A stretch of DNA of 64,000 nt. Source: Atopobiaceae bacterium (GTDB taxonomy: Bacteria > Actinomycetota > Coriobacteriia > Coriobacteriales > Atopobiaceae). This document shows, piece after piece, positions 11,601 to 19,130 of the stretch. The stretch lies in NCBI GenBank assembly GCA_017533825.1, contig JAFWIE010000071.1:1-64000 (forward strand). The letters are read 5' to 3'. The first letter of the stretch is position 1. Each line of letters opens with the position of its first letter. Both the position numbers and the translations under genes were made by a program. The notes under the pieces were generated by a model. It was not told the origin of the DNA, ran no database searches, and saw nothing but the letters and a program-made list of their open reading frames with translations.

Positions 11601-14600
11601 AGGCCTTGGCACCTTCCACCTTGACGCGCTCCGGCACATGGCGGTTGATAACGGTGAAGGCGCCGGCCGCATCGCTTCGCGAGAAGGCCGTGTACCCCTC
11701 GGGCACCTGGCCCTTCGACTCGGCGACGCGGTATGTGATCCGCTTGCCGTTCTCGTCGGTGTAGGGCAGATGCTGGTAGGTCGCATGCCAGCCGTTTTCG
11801 TCCGAGAGCACGCGGATGTTGCCGGCGTCGCCCACAATCTGAGACCCAGCAGGCTCGCCGTTCGCATAGAGGGTCACCTCAACGCGACTCGGCCTCAGGC
11901 CGTCGCGGTCGTCGTCATCGTCCCACACCTTGGTGACGGGCACCTCGTACTCCTTCAGCCCCACCTTGGTGTAGTCGAAGCGAATGAAGTCGCGCGTCGA
12001 CTGGCTGTTCTCTGGGAAGTCCGCGCCAGCGTCCACTGAGGTCGAGACCAGATACACGTTGTTGTAGGCGTGGGCGTCGGCCGCGATGTAGCTCCGGGCA
12101 CTGCCGCCGTCACCGTACCTGCGAGCGATGTCGTCGAAGTCGTCCCACTGCTCGGTGCCCCACGGCGCATGCATGCGCACGATCGCCGTGAGCGCGGCCT
12201 CGGGCTCGAGGATGAAGTCGGCACCGTCGGGGGTCTTCGAGCAGTCGATCGCGATCGCGTGGACGTCCTTGAGGTCGCCCCGGTAGTCGTCGGCGGGGAT
12301 CCAGATGTCGCCGTTCGTGATGTCGATGTTGTGGGCGTTGGACCGGCGGGCGTTGTGCGCGTCGGTGAGCACCAGATTGTCGATGGTCGAGTAATATACG
12401 ACCGGCTCACAGCCCAGCGAGCGTATCTGGCTCACGTCCACGTCCATAAGGCACCCGCGCCAACGCGGGACGGGGTGTCCCTCGGTCTCGACGTCGGCGT
12501 CGTCGTTGCCGTCCACGGCGTAGTAGTTCTCGAGCGAGTCGTAGAGCACGAGGTCCTTGGACTTGGTGTTCGCGTCGCTCATCATGTGCAGGCGGTAGGA
12601 GTAGTAGCCGCCCTCCCAGACGGTGCGCACGTCGTCGTAGGTGCCCTGGCTCCAGCGCCCGTCGTCGTTGACCATGATGTTCTTCGAGAGGCTCGTGCGC
12701 GCGGCGGTGGGGAAGGCGAGCATCGTCTCCACGTCCGCGTACACGAAGTTCGGATGATCAGCCACCGGGTCGAGGTCCGCGAGCGCCCTCACCTCCTCGC
12801 CGGTGAACGCACCCGTGCGCGTGCGGATGTTGTTTCCTGTGGCGACGTCGATCCTATCCTGCTCGCCGGCGTAGTCCTTCACGGTGCCCAGCACGTCGTT
12901 GCCGCTCTGGAACGCCACCACGTTGTGCACCGCGATGCCCGTCTCGATGTCCGCCGCGCTGCCGCCGAGGTCCACCCACGTCTCTATGTCCATGACCGCA
13001 TCGAAGGTAAGGGCTGGCACATCCTCCCAGTAGCTCGTCTCCTCCGTGGGCGTGCGCTTGTACGATACGGGCATCGGCGTGAGGTCGGCCTTCACCACGA
13101 GCAGCTTGCGTCCGGTGCCGCGCCAGTTGTCCTCCACATAGGCCTCCCGCACGGCATCGGCGTCGCGCAGGCGCACCGTGTTCAGGACGGGCGTCATGCC
13201 CTCGGGCAGCAGGTCATACCACGTGCCGCCCGTCTCGGCCGCAAGCTCGCCCGATGCGATCGCCTTGCGATACGTCTCCTCGTCGGTGATGAACGTCCGC
13301 TCCTCCACCCTGGCGGCATAGTGCACCGTCGCCGTGCGCCGGACGAAGTCCACGTCGCTCACCTGGTCGAAGGTGGCCCGCTTTGTGGGATAAACGGCAA
13401 GGTCGGCCGTGTATCCGTCGAGGCGATCCTCTCCCCACTTCTCCAAGTGCACGAGCTTGCTCGTCTGCGTAGCACTGGGCTGGGCGTACCCGTAGGCGTC
13501 CATCTCCACGCCGTTCTGCACCCACATCGTCGGCTGGTAGACGGTCTCGCCCTCACCTCCCACGAACTTGCTCCGGGCATACTCCTGGAGCTTGGCCTTG
13601 CCGGTGGGCGTCAGCGTCACGCAGGGATAGAGGTACGACATCAGGTAGGCGTTCTGGGTCGTCGTAACCTCGGTCCGTAGGTTGGTGGTATGGGGCGGCA
13701 GCTTGACGGTGGCGCCCACCACGTCGCCGGCCGACGAGATGCTCGGCCGCCCGCCGCTCCAGTCCACGGTCGCATAGGGCGCCTCCCGCCACGCGCCGTC
13801 CACCTCGACGTAGAGGTCGATGACGGGGATGTGGGCGTCATTCGCGTCGGCGGCGTAGTCGAAGGTGCCGTCCTCCGCCGTGTTCACCGAGAGACGCTCG
13901 CCCTTCCGCACGTTGACGCCCTCGAGCGTGCCGATGAGCGGCTTCTCGAACTCCACGAAGTCGAAGGTGTAGTCAGATCCAGCAGTGAGCGTCATACCGC
14001 CTTCGAGACGCTGCAGGGTTGCCGCATCCGCCCGAATCGTCCCGTCAACGTACAGCCCCCGGTCGGTCGTGACCATGGTGACCGGCCGCTTGAGGTAGTT
14101 GTCTTGAATCAGATAGTATTCCACGAGCTCGTAGTCGCCGGGACGCTGCGGATCCACGGGTCCCGTCGCGGCGACGTAGCGCTGGGTCGCCTCGTCCCAA
14201 CGCGCCCACTGGTAGCCGTCGCTGGTGGCAGTCGTGGAGGAGGCTGGCTTCTCTAAGGTCCACGGCAGGACCCAGCCCTCGGTCTTTATCGTGTACCACA
14301 GGCTCACGTCCTTGCCATCGCGCAGGTGGTTGATGGCGTCCTCGTAGATGCCATACCAGCCGTTGTAGTGCTGGCGCGTGCCCTTGCGCGAGATGGTTCT
14401 CGACTCCTGGCTGGGATCGTGCGCCACGTAGTCGTACTCGTCGATGGTCGCCTGGTCCTCCCAGCCGTCGTTGCCCCACTTGAACACGTTGAAGTGGCCG
14501 GGCGGCTCGACGAAGGTCGAGGCGTGAAGCGAGAACGGTACCGATTGCGTCGCGCGGGCCACCGTCGGCGTGTCCTGCCCGTCGATGGGGCTGAGGGTGT

Positions 14601-17472
14601 ACGTCATCTGATTGTGGAAGGTATACTCGCGCCCGGTCGTGAACTGCGAGAAGGGATAGGCGGAGTACACGTGCACGTAGGCCGTGTTGCCTTGTGTTTG
14701 GTTGGGCCAGCCGGTGTAGATGCCCGCGCCCGTCGCACGGTCCCGCGCAGCCGAGACGACCTCCGCGTCACCAATGCTCGTCTGGTACACGAAGCCATCC
14801 CGCTCGACGCCGCTCGCCCGATCCTGCTCAAGCAAAAGCGCGTCATCCACGTCAAGCGAGAAGGGCTGGTTGCCCCGGTAGTGCGCATACATATACCAAT
14901 CGACGACCACGAACTGGGACTCGCCGGCATACTGCGCGGGAATCGTCCCCGCAGGCAACGCGTTCGCGTCCACGACCTGTGGTGACGTCCCCGTGACGCG
15001 CTTGTAGGCCGCATCGACGACCTCACCGGTGTCCATGAGCGCGCGGATCTCGTTCGATACGGCGCGCAGCGTGTTCCCACGGAAGGTGGTCACCTCCATG
15101 TAGGCATACCACGGGGCCGTGTGATGCTCGCCCGTCACATGGCTCGCCGCTTCGTCGTAGGCGCTTGCCCTCCCGTCGGCATGGATGCTTGCGAATGCGT
15201 CCGCGATCTGGTGCGGGGTGAGGTTGACCCACATCACTTGGATGAATCCCTTGGTCGCCGCGCTCATGGCACGCGTGTTGGTAAAGACGTAGTAGTCGTC
15301 GACGAGCTGCCAGTTGAAGTCGGTGGCCAGGCTGGGAGCCTCCGCCAAGGGAATCACCACATCGCCGGCCTGACCGCCTTCGCGCAGCGTGAACATCGCG
15401 GCTGGCACCATGATGCGCAGGTCACCCGCCTCGTAGTCGTGCTCGCCAGAAACGCTGTAGTCGATCTGCGCGACGATGCTCTGGTTCGCGTCGGAGCGAA
15501 CGTCCACCGAGCCTGGCCGGCGGGAGAGAAGGTCCTCGTCATCGTCGGCGAACTCGTCCTTGCTTATCCACGAGACCCGGATGTCCTCGATGTTGTTTCC
15601 GTCGCGGTTGTCGCGCGGCGGCGCACCGGCGGCAAAGCCGTCGAGGGTTCTCGAGGTTGAGCCACCCGCCGCAGCGTCGCGCGTTCCCTCATCCGCCGCG
15701 GCGCGCGTCTCGTCACCCAGCGATGCCGCGAGCAGGAGCGCCTCGGACCGGCCGACCTTCTTTGAGAGGGTCGCCACCGCATGTGCCGCATCGAGCGCAG
15801 CCTCGCCCTGCAGGTTGACCGCCACGACGCCCGCGTCGTCGCGGGAGACAGATGCGGCTGAGGTCGACGGCCGCGCATCGGCAGGTGCGCTGAGTACGTC
15901 GGCGCCCAAATCCTCGAGGAGCGTTCCCCCGAGCGTCGCCACGTCTGCGGCCGCGTCGGGCTCGTGCGCGAACGCCGACTCACCGCCGGCATCCGACTCG
16001 TCCTCCTCGGCATCGCGCGCCTCGTCACTCTCGGCATCATCGTCCTCGGCACCGCCGCTCTCGCCATTCTCGGTGCTGCGCTCCTGACCAGGCCCCTGAC
16101 CAGCCGCACCATCCAACGCCTCAGCTTGCGTGCTCTTCGCCACGATGCTCACCTGCCTGGCCGCCGCCTCCCGCGGTCGCCTGCGCGCGGCAGGACTCGG
16201 ATACGAGGCCACGACCTTGTCGTTGAGCCGCGCGGTCAGCGTGCTGGCGAGCTTCTTGCCCACGAACTTGCGCGCCTCGAATGCCGGATACTCGATTCTG
16301 GCCTGCACGGTGCCACTCTCCGTGCCGACCACGGTCGTGGAGGCTGCGGCAACCGGTTCGCCATCGGTAGTCGCGAGCGCGGCAGAGACGAGCGCCTCCA
16401 CTCCCATGGGTAGGCCCGTCACCGCGAACTCGTCCACGACGACCGACCCTTCAGCGGGCGTCCCAGCGGGCGTCCCTTCCACCGCGACACGGTCGCTTCC
16501 ATCTGCGACCCGCAGCGTAGACGCAAGCGTCGGCACGCACACAGCCGTCCCGGCACTCGCATCGAAGGTCTGCGACGCGACCTGCGTGCCGTCCCGCAGC
16601 AGCGTCACCCGCACGGCAGCCATGGGACACGCGACCTCGTGCAGGTCCACGACCCATGGGCCCACGTTCGCAGCCCCAGCTGCCTGCTCCGGCGAGAGGT
16701 TCGTCCGATACTCCAATCTTCCGGCCTCTGCTTCGCCAGCCCCTGGCGCAGCCGCTCGATGCAGCACCTCCCCGCGCTCAGGATCGACGAGCTCGACAAG
16801 CACCTCATACGGACACCGCTCAAGCCCCTCATAGCCAAGCTCAAAGAAGAGCATGTTGTCCTCAGTCGTCGACGCGACGTTCGAGCCCGTAGTCTCGTTG
16901 CGCACCGACAGCAAGGCGATTCCGGGAGCGGCTACCTGCCCCGCATCGCCTTGTTGCTCTTCGGCAGACGGCTCTCCTTCCTGCGTGTCCTCGCTCCCAG
17001 GTCCCGCGGACGGGTCGGGCTCTTTGCCTGCGTCGTCACCTTGCCCCGCATCAGGGCCGTCTTCTTCCCCATCATGTTCCGATACGTCATCGCCTTCCCC
17101 CTCGTCTCGCTCGTCTTCCGTCGCGGGCTCGTGCGCGGGCTCATCACCTTGCTCGGATGAGCCACCGTTCTCCGCGCTTTCCGCGTTCTCCCCGCTCGCC
17201 CTGCTCGCCTCGTCGCGTTCGGTCGCATCACCATCAGCATCCGCTTCAGGCGTCGCACCCTCGACCGTCGCAGCCTCTTCGCTCTGCTCCCACGCGAAGC
17301 AGAAGGCCGTCGCACCTCCCGGCATGAGACCTTGCGTCACCATCGCCGCCGAGACCACGACGGAGACGTACCTGCGCAGCGCGTCATCCCAGCGCTTCCG
17401 TCGCGCCCGTCGCGCCCCTCGTGCTCGTTGCTCCCTTCGCTCCCTTCCTCTCTTGCCGCTCGGATTAACCAT
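2650..17472 (-). CDS. Giant sortase-anchored adhesin (4,940 aa) with LRR, Cna-B and pilin-type isopeptide domains
   Basis: The start MVNPSGKRGRERR was chosen because GAGGAGG-type Shine-Dalgarno bases (17479-17484) precede it and it aligns with the paralogue at 1-873. Order of parts: basic N-terminus plus hydrophobic signal segment (YVSVVVSAAMVTQGLM, about residues 28-45); an acidic Glu/Asp-rich linker (about 60-190); Ig-like modules; a large unique region (about 650-1820); Cna-B domains (first one VTKVWDDDDDRDGLRPS, about 1845) and many pilin-type (Spy0128/FctA-like) repeats; BspA-type leucine-rich repeats (about 2640-2830, repeats of the form FxGCTSLxSLDxSxW); an InlB-type beta repeat (LHFDAGGGTGTM, about 2900); more isopeptide repeats; a GramPos pilin D2-like domain (about 4025-4180) with an SpaA-like domain; two near-identical C-terminal repeats; and the anchor TPSTGD, a hydrophobic segment and RRRR. 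The protein is probably covalently attached to peptidoglycan by a sortase and used in adhesion. No sortase gene lies nearby. Confidence 0.9.
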   Translation of the reverse strand: MVNPSGKRGRERREQRARGARRARRKRWDDALRRYVSVVVSAAMVTQGLMPGGATAFCFAWEQSEEAATVEGATPEADADGDATERDEASRASGENAESAENGGSSEQGDEPAHEPATEDERDEGEGDDVSEHDGEEDGPDAGQGDDAGKEPDPSAGPGSEDTQEGEPSAEEQQGDAGQVAAPGIALLSVRNETTGSNVASTTEDNMLFFELGYEGLERCPYEVLVELVDPERGEVLHRAAAPGAGEAEAGRLEYRTNLSPEQAAGAANVGPWVVDLHEVACPMAAVRVTLLRDGTQVASQTFDASAGTAVCVPTLASTLRVADGSDRVAVEGTPAGTPAEGSVVVDEFAVTGLPMGVEALVSAALATTDGEPVAAASTTVVGTESGTVQARIEYPAFEARKFVGKKLASTLTARLNDKVVASYPSPAARRRPREAAARQVSIVAKSTQAEALDGAAGQGPGQERSTENGESGGAEDDDAESDEARDAEEDESDAGGESAFAHEPDAAADVATLGGTLLEDLGADVLSAPADARPSTSAASVSRDDAGVVAVNLQGEAALDAAHAVATLSKKVGRSEALLLAASLGDETRAAADEGTRDAAAGGSTSRTLDGFAAGAPPRDNRDGNNIEDIRVSWISKDEFADDDEDLLSRRPGSVDVRSDANQSIVAQIDYSVSGEHDYEAGDLRIMVPAAMFTLREGGQAGDVVIPLAEAPSLATDFNWQLVDDYYVFTNTRAMSAATKGFIQVMWVNLTPHQIADAFASIHADGRASAYDEAASHVTGEHHTAPWYAYMEVTTFRGNTLRAVSNEIRALMDTGEVVDAAYKRVTGTSPQVVDANALPAGTIPAQYAGESQFVVVDWYMYAHYRGNQPFSLDVDDALLLEQDRASGVERDGFVYQTSIGDAEVVSAARDRATGAGIYTGWPNQTQGNTAYVHVYSAYPFSQFTTGREYTFHNQMTYTLSPIDGQDTPTVARATQSVPFSLHASTFVEPPGHFNVFKWGNDGWEDQATIDEYDYVAHDPSQESRTISRKGTRQHYNGWYGIYEDAINHLRDGKDVSLWYTIKTEGWVLPWTLEKPASSTTATSDGYQWARWDEATQRYVAATGPVDPQRPGDYELVEYYLIQDNYLKRPVTMVTTDRGLYVDGTIRADAATLQRLEGGMTLTAGSDYTFDFVEFEKPLIGTLEGVNVRKGERLSVNTAEDGTFDYAADANDAHIPVIDLYVEVDGAWREAPYATVDWSGGRPSISSAGDVVGATVKLPPHTTNLRTEVTTTQNAYLMSYLYPCVTLTPTGKAKLQEYARSKFVGGEGETVYQPTMWVQNGVEMDAYGYAQPSATQTSKLVHLEKWGEDRLDGYTADLAVYPTKRATFDQVSDVDFVRRTATVHYAARVEERTFITDEETYRKAIASGELAAETGGTWYDLLPEGMTPVLNTVRLRDADAVREAYVEDNWRGTGRKLLVVKADLTPMPVSYKRTPTEETSYWEDVPALTFDAVMDIETWVDLGGSAADIETGIAVHNVVAFQSGNDVLGTVKDYAGEQDRIDVATGNNIRTRTGAFTGEEVRALADLDPVADHPNFVYADVETMLAFPTAARTSLSKNIMVNDDGRWSQGTYDDVRTVWEGGYYSYRLHMMSDANTKSKDLVLYDSLENYYAVDGNDDADVETEGHPVPRWRGCLMDVDVSQIRSLGCEPVVYYSTIDNLVLTDAHNARRSNAHNIDITNGDIWIPADDYRGDLKDVHAIAIDCSKTPDGADFILEPEAALTAIVRMHAPWGTEQWDDFDDIARRYGDGGSARSYIAADAHAYNNVYLVSTSVDAGADFPENSQSTRDFIRFDYTKVGLKEYEVPVTKVWDDDDDRDGLRPSRVEVTLYANGEPAGSQIVGDAGNIRVLSDENGWHATYQHLPYTDENGKRITYRVAESKGQVPEGYTAFSRSDAAGAFTVINRHVPERVKVEGAKAWEGDEADPSTRPAYVDVQLCANGEVVRTTRVKPREEIRQGGERVHVWPSYRFDDLYKYEHGVEIAYSVREVMPTTAYVSTVDGYDITNTYHPYGNVSLTKRMTGETAAVANKRYAFHVTLERPLGDDAYEPLAGSYAWQSSAGATGSVHDGDVLHLTGGETVTIRDLPNAARVTFNEEEYAGFTTSTGSIKAVSVQQNRTREVVVGNIYRAAGMATITASKRLAGARLKNNAFTFELVDETGRVVRTATNRADGSVTFGSLTYGSADDGRTFSYTMREQVPRNATNAQGVTYAGATDEQRAAGGFSLDGYTYANQLYTVLVSVRDNDGRGKLDVQTRYVDARGMDVSGGAEARCFQNAYHARGTARLTAWKVLDAGGLDRTLQEGEFAFELVPLGGTDATGNAIDADDVPMPAGGAGAAAGAAAGTTAGSTTSPGGTDVVANDARGIVSFDEVAYDEDDAGCTYRYAAREVAGDDRTVVYSDSVFGYAVCVEDNGDGTMAATTGFVRVAQDDAGAYVAGDPTDELPVFVNALAPGALSIEKRLQGADDPGQEFTFHVRLTGEGVKPDATYAYELEHMDRDAMQTVAPSSQAPQVPDIDPLGFLAGLLAPTPAYAATDDLVASGNLYNHYVSRPGIMWDLYEDGTLRLRPAEGDEGTCVCSQGTDDAWANYKDRIKRVETVGTLHYVESMSQLFSGLKNLESVDLSALDTSRVTNMSRLFEGCESLTSVEIANLNTASVTNMSSMFFKCRSLTSPSVEGWDVSACKNIENMFRGCTSLTSLDLSGWKPTELISADYVFEGCTSLASLDVSNWSFPYVTSMKMFVSGCTSLTDFKHEGWDVSHVEDFWSFFSNDASLEELDLSEWDLSSMTSDTNLFLHCTGLRKLVLGKRFKFKNAVLPTPPAPLYTGKWVRADGSEALTGAGLVRRYNADPVAYADTWLWQEATHTLHFDAGGGTGTMADLDVSSAEFALPTCAFANGDATFAGWIVGNGTGLTFGDQERVELYAENGRHLLRAIGSERGYQMADEGNGAFGLTLRAAWTYDSYTIAFALAEEDAAAGASGSMQPVSVKAGEAYDLPHANLYWFRHTLTGWDVSVVDKDGRVATGRPRHYDAEATVAAGDFVAGDKVTLTATWDEVDTTAHAADGEFVITLHGGERATFPYLPAGTSYEVWEETPDGWKLVEAKGADGRVQPATTARAAFANRRAEQHDAEATASLHATKVVRDERGDELPVKDGAFRFRLYEGTGTDGSLLQTVKNGSGGDVNFRELHYDKPGTYTYTIQEAAGDDASFSYDESLITATVEVVERMGEDGAKVLVAKDPVYAPEVPVLTNIRVPERQPVTHRLTIRKLTTGAPSGPNPTFSFTVLLSDELGRPLPADTELRVAGRPRKLDAAGRLAMSREGAGTIVIEGLPAGTVFSVEEDGIPAGWTRTDERGTQGVLAEGDASAEFTNAYAASGLVSLRAYKALEGGELREGDFTFGLFADEACTKLLQTRTNAAPEVGGAHVGRGAVSFAPITLTEPGRSTYYIKEVAGKDHTIAYDDTVVTATVEAVDDGRGKLAATVTYAPETALITNVKKPGGIKITKSVVDAPADGAARSFPVALTLIGPDGSKLTGRPWTSSRDDVVGGTIASGELLTIHEGETITIGALPEGTRYEANEGATVDFTQEAATDAEGVVASDEMRLVSFVNRYDVATFARLEARKLFLGGTLEAGAFDFQLKAGERIVDEATNGEDGTVAFDPLPFTMNDVGKEFTYQIIERRGDAVGVIYDQTVYDATVRVRVTGEGELVADVSYARDGEAVSVPTFTNKYEATGSFIPRITKQLRGGDLKERQFEFVLRRADGSRLSAADGRTQLTARNDAAGAVAFDAVRYDQNDVGKTYTYLVNEVDDAQPGITYDEHTLSMRVSVADKGDGSLTVTPEYREGREVFTNDYLKPATAELFVRKRLEGRDWMPGDKFAFTIEADKANPDATAVPQVTSMTVTAQNKDEAQGFGPIVFNRAGSYQYRIREVRGSLKRMAYDAAVHVVSVDVVRNDANELVATVDYGGDGSASDAADALVVTNTYTPARPDFRKQIADRNDSTGVRTGWQDSADYDIGDEVPYRLLATLPDDVTAYKRYHICFEDKMERGLTFKGITRVAVAGVELDGAQYELEVDKDKHGFDLGIRWGGKEGLPLTEALNGGAVEVEFGATLNQSAVLGKPGNVNEARLRYSNSPTTDAAGRPNEDEGTTPWDYVIAFTYRLGVNKVDREGNALEGAKFRLEKQLADGSSQRIALSTSGNAFSATGIDDGIYVLTETEAPEGYKLADSIVFEVGAEHRLLWAAANETGEVPASRADVLRGLTGDERTGQITLEATGELEGLVGSVANERERDERADLVIGKKLVDALAESSAAHDAEFGFSLRLEGLAGSEGEAGSAPETAPETAPEAFVEFDAVRTKADGSTEACRAGFSRADDGSYRFLDPHHTSAGGSAGLFLKAGERLRIVGLPVGTSFSVAEEPTSGYRLAGIKLNGAEVAKVDDAGDVEPAVGGKVGADGCEVIFTNEVEGSPQARLKVTKEVRGEAYHGEEEFTFVLASVDGSPMPEQTTATARAGQTSSFAAISYDNPGTYYYTITETEPDEPTLGMRYNAEPVWAMVTVPEEMDGTRVAYGGSKEACDAKSEDAPSQDVSLGAAPSEAARITNEYTAPQTVALEVKKSVSSDRAEDKNGRYRFRVTLYEPDGTTVHDLTGAYGGMEFKDGVAEFELGDGASRTASGIPQVDGGLRCAVEETDSGGMASHTTREVSDDGALMTFTCTNTRREEPSVATAELRVTKRIKGDAYSGSEEFSFVLTGVDGAPVPESTEAKARAGHAASFGKVAYEEPGTYYYTIAEVEPERPTSGMSYRTDPVWACVVVRDDRSVAVSYGSEDEVRSGGGSESATIVNTYAKEGVPGKDSAVKDAANKATSTKTRTPSTGDSSGVATLFAVAMAGVIALVLGVGRRRR

Positions 17473-17652
17473 GCCGTTCCTCCTCGCTCTTCTTGGCATC
17501 CACCTGATGCCTGGGAGGCGCATGATACTCGGGTCAACTTGCACGAATTTCCCCGCTAGCACACACTTTTTTCCCCGTTTTTTGCACATCCGCAGGTAAA
17601 GTACCCTGTTTCGTTTTGCACTCGATTGACCTTACATTTTTCTGAAATTTGT

Positions 17653-17728
17653 GGAACAGGGGACGGGTTTTTCGTTCCACGTCCCCCTGTTCCAGGGGAC
17701 GTGGAACGAAAAACCCGTCCCCTGTTCC
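17653..17728. repeat. Palindromic repeat family A, copy 1
   Basis: Left arm 17653-17686 and right arm 17695-17728 are perfect inverted repeats of 34 bp around an 8-nt loop. The outer 28 bp contain the family core GGGACGGGTTTTTCGTTCCA. Related copies lie near 25024, 26043, 27459 and 31479. The element sits between the leftward adhesin and the rightward DUF1349 gene, close upstream of the latter. Confidence 0.9.
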
Positions 17729-17799
17729 AGTCCCTGTGTCATACTGGAGAAGCCCAATAACACGAACGATTGGTGCTTCGCCATCAGAAAGGAGCAACC

Positions 17800-18405
17800 A
17801 TGCTTGACGCAGCAACGATGGAGTGGACGCGCGAGCCGCGCGAGTGGAGCGCATCCGACGCAGCCATCACGATTACCACCGAGCCGGGTACCGACCTCTG
17901 GCAACGCACCTACTACCACTTCCGCAACGACAACGCCCCCGTCCTCCAGCTGACCACCGACGAGCGCTTCTTCTCGCTCGTGGTGAGAACGGACTTTTCG
18001 GGCGCGCATCATCGCTTCGACCAGTGCGGCGTCGCGATGTACCTCGATTCCGACAACTGGATCAAGGGCTCGGTTGAGTACGAGGACGGCGTGATTCAGC
18101 ATTTGGGCAGCGTGGTCACAAACCGCGGCTATAGCGACTGGGCCACCACCGAAATTTCCGCGGACGTCCGCGAGATGTGGTATCGCCTGAGCAGGCGCGA
18201 AGACGACTATCGCATCGACTGCTCCGAGGATGGAACGAGCTGGCATCAGATGCGCGTTTGTCACCTGTACGAGGGTGCGGGCACGGTGCGCGTGGGCATC
18301 TACGCCTGCTCGCCGGAGGACTCCTCGTTTACGGCGAAGTTCACCGACCTCGAGCTCGGCCCCTGCGCCTGGGAGGCACACGACGGTCAGCAGCCCGATG
18401 AGTAA
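17800..18405 (+). CDS. DUF1349 domain protein (concanavalin-like beta-sandwich)
   Basis: A 201-residue protein starting MLDAATMEWTREPREW. AAGGAG lies at 17789-17794, 5 nt before the ATG. The whole protein fits the DUF1349 family: TDLWQRTYYHFRNDNAPVL near the start, the central QCGVAMYLDSDNWIKGSVEY and YSDWATTE segments, and a final DGTSWHQMR...VRVGIYACSPEDS stretch. The family adopts a concanavalin/glucanase-like fold and is annotated loosely as 'regulation of enolase'. The true activity is unknown, with a carbohydrate-binding or processing role suspected. There is no signal peptide, so it is cytoplasmic. It stands alone, bounded by a family A palindrome upstream and a different repeat block downstream, which suggests a mobile or recombined segment. 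Confidence 0.85.
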   Translation: MLDAATMEWTREPREWSASDAAITITTEPGTDLWQRTYYHFRNDNAPVLQLTTDERFFSLVVRTDFSGAHHRFDQCGVAMYLDSDNWIKGSVEYEDGVIQHLGSVVTNRGYSDWATTEISADVREMWYRLSRREDDYRIDCSEDGTSWHQMRVCHLYEGAGTVRVGIYACSPEDSSFTAKFTDLELGPCAWEAHDGQQPDE

Positions 18406-18407
18406 CG

Positions 18408-18562
18408 TCTAGAACGACCGTCCCCTTGTCACAGACTGACTGAACCGCCCTCTGCCGACGGCTAACTGAACCGCCTCCCCATTTCTCGTGTCCAAGAAAT
18501 GGGGAGGCGGTTCGACTGACAAAGACGACAGTCGTTTGTCACCGGCCGTTTGTCACAGCCTT
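18408..18562. repeat. Repeat family B block with perfect 19-bp hairpin
   Basis: This block contains short motifs of the type GTCCCCTTGTCACAG, CTGACTGAACCGCC and CGTTTGTCAC. In it, 18468-18486 and 18495-18513 form a perfect 19-bp inverted repeat with an 8-nt loop. It lies between two convergent genes, so the hairpin could terminate both. The repeated pieces around it resemble decayed copies of a second intergenic palindrome family. Confidence 0.75.
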
Positions 18563-18563
18563 C

Positions 18564-19025
18564 TCAGCCGAGCGTCTGCGTCTGCTCAATCTCGGCGAGC
18601 ATGTCGATGCGCACCTGATGCCGGCCGCCCTCGTACTCGGCGCCGAGCCACGCGTCCACGATGTCCTTGGCGGTCTCGATGCCGACGACGCGCGCGCCGA
18701 AGGCCACACAGTTGGTGTTGTTGTGCTGGCGAGAGAGTCGCGCCGAGTAGGGCTCGGAGCATGTGACGCAGCGGATGCCGTGGACCTTGTTCGCGGAGAG
18801 CGAGATCCCCACGCCCGTGCCGCAGATCAGGATGCCGCCGTCGACCTCGCCCGAGGCGACCATCTGCGCCACCTTGAAGCCGCTGACGGGATAGTTGAAC
18901 CGCTCCGTGGAGTCGGTGCCCACGTTGACGACCTCGTAGCCCTTCTCCTCCAGATACGCCTGGATCTCGCGCTTCATCTCCACCGCGACGTGGTCGTTGC
19001 CGATTGCGAGCTTCTTGAATGCCAT
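18564..19025 (-). CDS. rpiB: Ribose-5-phosphate isomerase B
   Basis: A 153-residue RpiB/LacAB family protein. It interconverts ribose 5-phosphate and ribulose 5-phosphate, and some members act on allose 6-phosphate. The start MAFKKLAIGNDH is preceded by AAGGAGA. The family phosphate-binding start is GNDHVAVEMK. The catalytic cysteine loop is CGTGVGISLSANKVHGIRC, and QHNNTNCVAFGARVVG corresponds to the conserved HN..N...GGR.V. segment. Length is normal for RpiB (about 150). It lies about 250 bp downstream of an Rpe/AlsE-like epimerase on the same strand. With the divergent LacI gene this suggests a sugar-specific pentose or allulose module rather than the housekeeping pentose phosphate pathway. 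Confidence 0.92.
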   Translation of the reverse strand: MAFKKLAIGNDHVAVEMKREIQAYLEEKGYEVVNVGTDSTERFNYPVSGFKVAQMVASGEVDGGILICGTGVGISLSANKVHGIRCVTCSEPYSARLSRQHNNTNCVAFGARVVGIETAKDIVDAWLGAEYEGGRHQVRIDMLAEIEQTQTLG

Positions 19026-19130
19026 CCTTCTTCTCCTTTGCTTGCGGCGGGCCCTCCTCTTGGGTCCGCCTATTGAGTCTGCCTGTTGAGCCTGCCTGTT
19101 GAGTCCGCCTGCTGTCTCGATGCCAACGAA

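Noticed and set aside
12070..13680. Plus-strand open frame of about 536 codons
   Set aside because: Antisense shadow of the adhesin gene, with no start signal or recognisable domain.
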